A stretch of DNA of 9,855 bases from Deltaproteobacteria bacterium UBA5329 (lineage in GTDB: Bacteria; Desulfobacterota; Syntrophorhabdia; Syntrophorhabdales; Syntrophorhabdaceae), in NCBI GenBank assembly GCA_002408185.1, contig DHQV01000042.1:14920-24774 (forward strand), given 5' to 3'. Positions 6,651 through 9,855 of the stretch are shown here, piece by piece; within the stretch, counting starts at the first letter, position 1; every line of letters begins with the position of its first letter. The notes under the pieces were generated by a model. It worked only from the letters and a program-made list of their open reading frames with translations, was not told where the DNA came from and did not search any database. Made by a program: the position numbers and the translations under genes.

Positions 6651-6868
6651 GGTACGTTTTCCAATAAAGTAGACGTTTTCGTCGAGGTATTCCCGGAAAA
6701 ACGACAAAAATGTCTGTAACCAGCTGTTTCGCTCACTTATTTCCCAATTATTTCAACGTATTTCATGTATCAACGTGCGGCACTCTTTTTGCTAATTAAT
6801 ATATGATATGCACGGAACGGTTCGAAAATAACCTTGACACTGGGTCATTTCAGGAAAGGAGGCACCCG

Positions 6869-7156
6869 ATGAAATCAATTATAACAGCTCCCGCGATAAT
6901 CTTGCTGGCACTGGCAGGGTGCGCCGTAGTTCCGGTTGGCCCCTATGATGTATACGGAGGACCATACTATTCCTCCTATTATTACACGACCGGATATTAT
7001 CCTGGTCCCTACTATCATGGATACTACTACCCTGGGTCCCGGCATTACGGATACGGCGGATATCATGGCGGCAGTCGCGGATACGGCGGACATGGCCGGG
7101 GCGGTTATGGCGGATATCATGGCGGCAGCCGCGGATATGGCGGATATCGCAGATAG
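6869..7156 (+). CDS. Small Gly/Tyr-rich lipoprotein
   Basis: This 95-residue protein has a lipoprotein signal with a textbook LAGC lipobox (Cys18 followed by Ala). The mature part is low-complexity: a Tyr/Pro-rich half (PYYSSYYYTTGYYPGPYYHG type) and then a Gly/Tyr/His/Arg-rich half with GGYHGGSRGYGG occurring twice, ending in YRR. There are no acidic residues after the first ten mature positions, so the tail is strongly basic and aromatic. The ATG at 6869 is chosen over the in-frame ATG at 6803 because AAAGGAGG (6855-6862) lies 6 nt upstream and the signal peptide then starts properly; a long N-terminal extension would bury it. Function is unknown; an envelope-surface or matrix role is only a guess. 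It converges with the WYL regulator, with a CCAGGCCTGG palindrome (7181-7190) in the 38-bp gap. Confidence 0.75.
   Translation: MKSIITAPAIILLALAGCAVVPVGPYDVYGGPYYSSYYYTTGYYPGPYYHGYYYPGSRHYGYGGYHGGSRGYGGHGRGGYGGYHGGSRGYGGYRR
7055..7144 (+). repeat. In-frame 54-bp duplication in the Gly/Tyr-rich lipoprotein gene
   Basis: A 36-bp block beginning GGCGGATATCATGGCGGCAG occurs at 7055-7090 and again at 7109-7144 with two synonymous-type differences. The offset of 54 bp equals 18 residues, so the frame is kept. Two C/T changes separate the copies, which points to a duplication that is recent or kept homogenised. Confidence 0.75.
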
Positions 7157-7194
7157 ACCCCGGCTTTATTTGTTTCAGCACCAGGCCTGGCAAT

Positions 7195-7875
7195 TCATGA
7201 TGTACATCCATATATTTTTGTCATCGGTCCCTGTGGTGTTTTTTTCAGGGCATCCTTAAGGTCCTGATGGAACATGTCACGGAATTCTTTCGGCGCCAGA
7301 ACCTCGACATGCGGCAGCCATTGATAGACCCAGTTGCGGATGCCGTCCAATCCGTTCACTCTGAACCTCACTTCAAGGCACCCTTCGGGCAACTCGCGAG
7401 CTTCTTGGCTGGGATGCCATGATTTTCTCAGGATGAGGGGCTTGTAGCTCTCCTCGAATTTCAGGACCACGTCGACCGGGTCTCCATCGACGAAGGCACC
7501 GAATGCACCGGACAATTCGTCTTTGGGTTTCAGGTCCGGCGGTGCAAAATACCGTTCCAGCAGGGTGAGGGGTTTGATCCTGTCCAGGGCAAACGTACGC
7601 ACTGCTTTATCTGCCTCATAATAGCCCCGGAAATACCAGAGGCCGTCGTTAAAAAGCAGATAATAAGGGTTGACCGTACTCAACGTGTCCTTTTTCGCTC
7701 CAAAGGCCCTGTAGCCGATCTTCATTTTTTGGTGGTTGACAATGGCCTGATAAAGAGATGTGAGGTACGCCTCTATCCCGCTCGGGACTGTACCGGGTGA
7801 AAAGATCACATGCGACGTTCCCGGGGGTCTTTTAAAGCTAAGCTTCTTTTCAATTTTATCCAGGTTCTTCTGCAT
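7195..7875 (-). CDS. WYL-domain transcriptional regulator, C-terminal fragment after a frameshift
   Basis: This is the sensor half of a regulator whose helix-turn-helix half is encoded in another frame at 7806-8156. From Met1 it reads 226 residues: a linker helix (MQKNLDKIEKKLSF), then the WYL domain at about 37-110 with NPYYLLFNDGLWYFRGYY (W80-Y81-F82, the WYL motif position) and TFALDRI (94-100), then a WCX-type C-terminal extension to the end. WYL domains bind nucleic-acid or nucleotide ligands and control the attached HTH. Joining the fragments at Gly94 gives TPG-MQKNLDKIEKK and a protein of about 320 residues, the usual family length. The Met here is probably internal and not a real start; no good ribosome site precedes it. 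The two parts differ by one base at the GGG/CCC run 7876-7878. Confidence 0.82.
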   Translation of the reverse strand: MQKNLDKIEKKLSFKRPPGTSHVIFSPGTVPSGIEAYLTSLYQAIVNHQKMKIGYRAFGAKKDTLSTVNPYYLLFNDGLWYFRGYYEADKAVRTFALDRIKPLTLLERYFAPPDLKPKDELSGAFGAFVDGDPVDVVLKFEESYKPLILRKSWHPSQEARELPEGCLEVRFRVNGLDGIRNWVYQWLPHVEVLAPKEFRDMFHQDLKDALKKTPQGPMTKIYGCTS

Positions 7876-8156
7876 CCCGGAGTCAAGGTTCCGAGAAGTT
7901 TTCTTGCAAGAGAGAAGGCCAGGGCCTCTTCAATCGACAGATGCGGTTTTTTCAGGGTATATCCGTTCATGAATCCGTACGTCTTATGGACATGATCGTA
8001 CTCGATCGGAAAACCGACCGTTTGGAGGGTGCTTATGTATCGATACACGGTCCGCTTGCTTCTTTCCAATTCCTGGTGAAGGGACTCCACGGTGACCGGT
8101 TCATTGCTGTCAATCCTGCTCAGAATAATGATCAATGAATCGAATTTATCGGGCAT
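7806..8156 (-). CDS. HTH domain of the frameshifted WYL regulator, N-terminal fragment
   Basis: This is the DNA-binding half of a YafY-like regulator. Residues 1-60 form a winged helix-turn-helix of the HTH_11/DeoR type, with recognition helix SKRTVYRYISTLQ (33-45) and wing FPIEYDHVHKTYGF. Residues about 74-94 (SIEEALAFSLARKLLGTLTPG) are the linker helix seen in WYL proteins. After Gly94 the frame goes out of register and adds 22 unrelated residues before a stop at 7806. Adding one G to the GGG at 7876-7878 restores the frame into the WYL domain (7195-7875). The ATG at 8154-8156 has GGGAG 9 nt upstream. Such regulators are often autoregulated or act on a divergent neighbour, here the DUF3147-like gene. 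The break is either a real inactivating mutation or a homopolymer sequence error. Confidence 0.8.
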   Translation of the reverse strand: MPDKFDSLIIILSRIDSNEPVTVESLHQELERSKRTVYRYISTLQTVGFPIEYDHVHKTYGFMNGYTLKKPHLSIEEALAFSLARKLLGTLTPGCRRTWIKLKRSLALKDPRERRM

Positions 8157-8215
8157 AGGCAGGTCTCCCTTTCATGTAATACTTTATAGTCGCAAATTAA
8201 ATATGTTATGTCATC

Positions 8216-8234
8216 AAATTTATAGGAAATTTAT
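8216..8234. promoter_or_regulatory. Direct repeat AAATTTAT spaced one helical turn
   Basis: AAATTTAT occurs at 8216-8223 and 8227-8234, start to start 11 bp, in the divergent spacer between the WYL regulator and the DUF3147-like gene. A perfect ACGTACGT palindrome follows at 8259-8266. The spacing suits two protein contacts on one DNA face; the site could be an operator for the regulator, but this is inference and the region is AT-rich. Confidence 0.25.
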
Positions 8235-8339
8235 GTTTTGTGTAGCCCTGATCAAATTACGTACGTTGCATTCTATGTTTAATGGCACATTATCCCCGGG
8301 AATGTTCAGCCTTGTAAAAAGAACGGAACGAAAGCAAAA

Positions 8340-8345
8340 TATAAT
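8340..8345 (+). promoter_or_regulatory. Consensus -10 hexamer for the DUF3147-like gene
   Basis: A perfect TATAAT lies 57 nt before the ATG at 8403. No -35 is found at 16-18 nt; TTGTAA (8312-8317) is 22 nt away, which is too far. Such a promoter would fit activator dependence, but this is uncertain. Confidence 0.35.
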
Positions 8346-8402
8346 GTGAGGTGTTCAAAAGTAATATTCTAAACCGTGCCAAAAAGAGACAGGGGGCGAT
8401 CT

Positions 8403-8735
8403 ATGCAACTGATGTTTAAAATCGCAATAAGCGTAGCCGTTATTCTGGCAGCGACGGGTATCGCGAGAAAATTCCCGTCAATAGCCGGATTGATAAGCGT
8501 TATGCCTTTGGCCGGTGCCCTGATCCTGTCTTTTGTCTATTACGAGAACAGGGGCGAGTGGCAGGTAATGCAGGGTTTTACCAAAGGAGCTCTCTGGGGT
8601 ATTCTGCCAAGCATAGTATTCTATTGTGTCGCTTTCTTTTGTTTGAAAAAAGAATTGTCTCTCGCCACTGTCCTTGTTTCGAGCTTCGCGGCGTGGCTTG
8701 TCGCTGCGCTCATACATCACTGGACCCTGAAATGA
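8403..8735 (+). CDS. DUF3147-like small membrane protein
   Basis: This 110-residue protein has four hydrophobic helices at about 3-20, 29-47, 66-86 and 90-106. The loop between the first two, ARKFPSIAGLISVMPLAG, and the third segment GALWGILPSIVFYCVAFF match the pattern I recall for the DUF3147 family (K-x-P-x-x-AGLI-x-x-x-P, then G-x-x-WG-x-LP), relatives of GlpM. These are inner-membrane proteins of unknown function. The ATG at 8403 is preferred because AGGGGGCG lies 5-6 nt upstream; the in-frame GTG at 8376 would add nine polar residues before the first helix. It is divergent from the WYL regulator, which may control it, and convergent with the split-barrel gene. Confidence 0.7.
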   Translation: MQLMFKIAISVAVILAATGIARKFPSIAGLISVMPLAGALILSFVYYENRGEWQVMQGFTKGALWGILPSIVFYCVAFFCLKKELSLATVLVSSFAAWLVAALIHHWTLK

Positions 8736-8753
8736 TCATTGTGGGAAAAAGTA

Positions 8754-8802
8754 GGGTAAAGGCTAACGGCAAAGGGCTAACGGCTAAGGGGTAACGGTTT
8801 AA
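8754..8802. repeat. Heptanucleotide tandem repeat, seven units of GGCTAAC type
   Basis: Seven consecutive 7-bp units can be read: GGGTAAA, GGCTAAC, GGCAAAG, GGCTAAC, GGCTAAG, GGGTAAC, GGTTTAA. The consensus is GGCTAA followed by C or G. The array begins 18 bp after the stop of the DUF3147-like gene and is non-coding. Confidence 0.8.
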
Positions 8803-8809
8803 TCTTGTT

Positions 8810-8843
8810 GCGGAAATACCGGGCTGGCTACCGGTATTCCCGC
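8810..8843. terminator. Strong hairpin between convergent genes, possible two-way terminator
   Basis: GCGGAAATACCGG (8810-8822) pairs with CCGGTATTCCCGC (8831-8843) over 13 positions with one mismatch, leaving an 8-nt loop. It sits between convergent genes ending at 8735 (plus) and 8860 (minus), the usual place for a shared terminator. Neither side has a clear T-run, so Rho-independent action is not assured. Confidence 0.45.
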
Positions 8844-8859
8844 TATGGTTCAGAATTGA

Positions 8860-9261
8860 TCAAACCAGAGATATGGTTTTGGGGGCGGCTGTGAATGAAA
8901 AAAGCGTTGCCGTGGCTTCGGTAAAATAGAACGTCACAAATGTCTCGTCGTCAGCTCCTTTCGGATAAACCTTGAGCAGGTTCGCGGATTCCGCGAATGC
9001 CTGGACCTTGGCATCACGCGACTCATCAAATGCGATCCGGCCTCGCACCCTCAGCCAGGTCATGTCGCTTCCCATAACGGAGATCTCAATCTCCGGATTG
9101 CTGGACAACTGCTTGTACACATCCTTTGTTTTGTTCGTGCAAAAATATATTGCCCCGTTCCTGTTCATGCTGAATCCGAAAGGGCGTACCCGGGCCTTCG
9201 TCCCGTCAACGGTTGCAATGTGAAACACCTGATTGGCTTTGAGATATTCGATAGCAGTCAT
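8860..9261 (-). CDS. Pyridoxamine 5'-phosphate oxidase-family (FMN-binding split-barrel) protein
   Basis: This 133-residue cytoplasmic protein has the small split-barrel fold of the PNPOx-like superfamily. It begins MTAIEYLKANQVFHIATVDG, followed by RVRPFGF (about 23-29), AIYFCTNKTKDVYKQL, NPEIEISVMG and WLRVRGRIAFDES; this order is typical of the short single-domain FMN- or F420-type proteins. The last third contains FYFTEATATLFSF. Substrate-binding residues for pyridoxine phosphate are not evident, so it is probably a general flavin reductase-like or flavin-binding protein and not the vitamin B6 enzyme. The ATG at 9259-9261 has an excellent GGAGG 5 nt upstream and a near-consensus promoter (9298-9325), giving a short leader. 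It appears to be transcribed alone. Confidence 0.88.
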   Translation of the reverse strand: MTAIEYLKANQVFHIATVDGTKARVRPFGFSMNRNGAIYFCTNKTKDVYKQLSSNPEIEISVMGSDMTWLRVRGRIAFDESRDAKVQAFAESANLLKVYPKGADDETFVTFYFTEATATLFSFTAAPKTISLV

Positions 9262-9297
9262 ATTACCTCCAAAAAGTTTAATTACCGTTCACCTGAT

Positions 9298-9325
9298 ATT
9301 ATAATCAACCCCCACGGATGGTCAA
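9298..9325 (-). promoter_or_regulatory. Near-consensus sigma-70 promoter of the split-barrel gene
   Basis: On the minus strand TTGACC (9320-9325) is followed after 16 nt by a perfect TATAAT (9298-9303): 11 of 12 consensus positions. Transcription would start near 9291, about 30 nt before the ATG. Confidence 0.75.
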
Positions 9326-9390
9326 TATAAAACAAAACTACCCGACGATCTCTCAGTCCGGATCTGGAGGCCGTGTCATAATTATAATTT

Positions 9391-9588
9391 CGCCGTCATT
9401 CCGGCGCCGGGTACCCTTCGGGTGGGCGGAATCCAGGGTTTTTCTTCCAAGTCTTTTCAGAACCCTGAAATCCAAAAACAAGAATAAAAACAAAACCTGG
9501 GATCCGGGTGTCAAGCGCCGGGATGGCGGTGAGAGCGTTAGGACATACGCCTGGAATCCCCGGTAATTCATTGCCGGGATGAAAGGCG
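9391..9588. repeat. ~198-bp REP/MITE-like element with imperfect terminal inverted repeats
   Basis: The left end reads CGCCGTCATTCCGGC; the right end, read on the other strand, is CGCCTTTCATCCCGGC, so the ends are imperfect inverted copies. Each end is itself a palindromic module: GTCATTCCGG...CGGAATCCAGG at left, and CTGGAATCCCCGG...CCGGGATGA at right. The interior is A-rich and contains CAGGGTT (9434-9440) with AACCCTG (9461-9467) as an inner inverted pair. There is no coding frame of protein-like character. A truncated relative of the left end lies at 2736-2768. Such GTCATTCC/GGAATCC elements are dispersed in many bacterial genomes. The element fills most of the gap between the split-barrel promoter and tnpA. 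Confidence 0.6.
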
Positions 9589-9600
9589 TCCATTTGTTAT

Positions 9601-9667
9601 TACTATATGTGTGTGGCTTATGTCTAATAGTATTGATTTAATTGTTGTTACAGCCTGTACTATATGT
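9601..9667 (+). repeat. 10-bp direct repeats at the putative left end of the insertion sequence
   Basis: TACTATATGT occurs at 9601-9610 and again at 9658-9667, directly before the tnpA start. A small stem TACA-GCC-TGTA (9649-9659) lies between. IS200/IS605 elements carry short hairpins near their left end; this AT-rich stretch may hold that end, but its boundary cannot be fixed from one copy. Confidence 0.35.
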
Positions 9668-9855
9668 ATGAGCAGTCTGGTACACGGAAGAACGGTCGTT
9701 TACAATGTCAACTACCACATTGTCTGGTCCACGAAGTACCGCAGGGATGTACTGACCGGCGATATCGAAGCTGCCCTCAGGGAAGTTATTGCCGAAACAG
9801 CCGTCGAAAAAGGTTTCATCATCAAGAGTATAGAGGTCATGCCCGACCACGTTCA
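9668..9855 (+). CDS. tnpA: IS200/IS605-family transposase TnpA, N-terminal 62 residues (runs off right edge)
   Basis: This is the first part of a Y1-type HUH single-strand transposase. It begins MSSLVHGRTVVYNVNYHIVW and continues STKYRRDVLTGDIEAAL, the conserved start of IS200-type TnpA, then reaches VMPDHV plus the first two bases (CA) of the next codon. With a T or C third base this would complete the H-V-H metal-binding motif, with His61 as its first His. The catalytic tyrosine would lie outside the window. The start at 9668 is chosen for family length; the frame is open back to an ATG at 9620, and neither start has a good ribosome site, which is common for this family. A repeat element ends about 80 bp upstream. 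No tnpB is in view. Confidence 0.9.
   Translation, partial: MSSLVHGRTVVYNVNYHIVWSTKYRRDVLTGDIEAALREVIAETAVEKGFIIKSIEVMPDHV

Noticed and set aside
6834..6839. Perfect TTGACA upstream of the Gly/Tyr-rich lipoprotein
   Set aside because: At 17 nt downstream the sequence is the ribosome site (AGGAGG), not a -10; it cannot serve this gene.
8754..8802. Heptamer array considered as a CRISPR or iteron origin
   Set aside because: Units are contiguous 7-mers with no spacers, and no rep or cas gene is near.
9668..9855. tnpA considered as a RAYT (REP-associated) transposase
   Set aside because: The visible N-terminus (YNVNYHIVWSTKYRR) is the classic IS200/IS605 form and not the RAYT type; the nearby REP-like element alone is not enough.

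Overview
This 9.9-kb window is ordinary chromosomal DNA, roughly half G+C, from what looks like a Desulfobacterota (former Deltaproteobacteria) bacterium, possibly an anaerobe of the Syntrophorhabdus/Syntrophales kind. That placement is an inference. It rests on recalled resemblance of three proteins to families common there (the truncated Fe-S protein at the left edge, the small protein ending in a GPDRR motif, and the PLD-like lipoprotein), plus 'GTCATTCC...GGAATCC' palindromic repeats. No rRNA, tRNA, CRISPR array or prophage was seen.

Left part (1-2624). A partial minus-strand gene for a cysteine-rich Fe-S protein runs off the left edge. It is divergent from a plus-strand lipoprotein gene whose phospholipase-D-like domain has lost its catalytic His and Lys. 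A minus-strand ADP-ribosylglycohydrolase follows, with a small conserved protein gene upstream of it on the same strand. A 366-bp gene-free stretch (2625-2990) separates these from recQ and holds a truncated copy of a dispersed palindromic repeat that ends in a perfect-looking intrinsic terminator.

Middle (2991-7156). A full-length recQ (helicase, zinc site and HRDC domain) is followed by a tight two-gene phosphate-uptake operon: a DUF47/PhoU-like protein and a Pit permease, overlapping by 8 bp. A small Gly/Tyr-rich lipoprotein gene with an internal 54-bp duplication comes next.

Right part (7195-9855). A minus-strand HTH-WYL transcriptional regulator is split by a one-base frameshift in a run of three G. 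Divergent from it is a four-helix DUF3147-like membrane protein. A heptanucleotide tandem repeat and a strong hairpin lie between that gene and a convergent FMN-binding split-barrel protein, which has a near-consensus promoter. The right end holds a ~200-bp repeat element with imperfect terminal inverted repeats, then the 5' part of an IS200/IS605-type tnpA that leaves the window within its HUH motif.

No multi-gene system of a new kind is evident. The points most worth checking are the inactivated PLD-like lipoprotein, the frameshifted WYL regulator, the repeat element beside tnpA and its truncated relative upstream of recQ (with a possible short transcript), the heptamer array, and the Gly/Tyr-rich lipoprotein.
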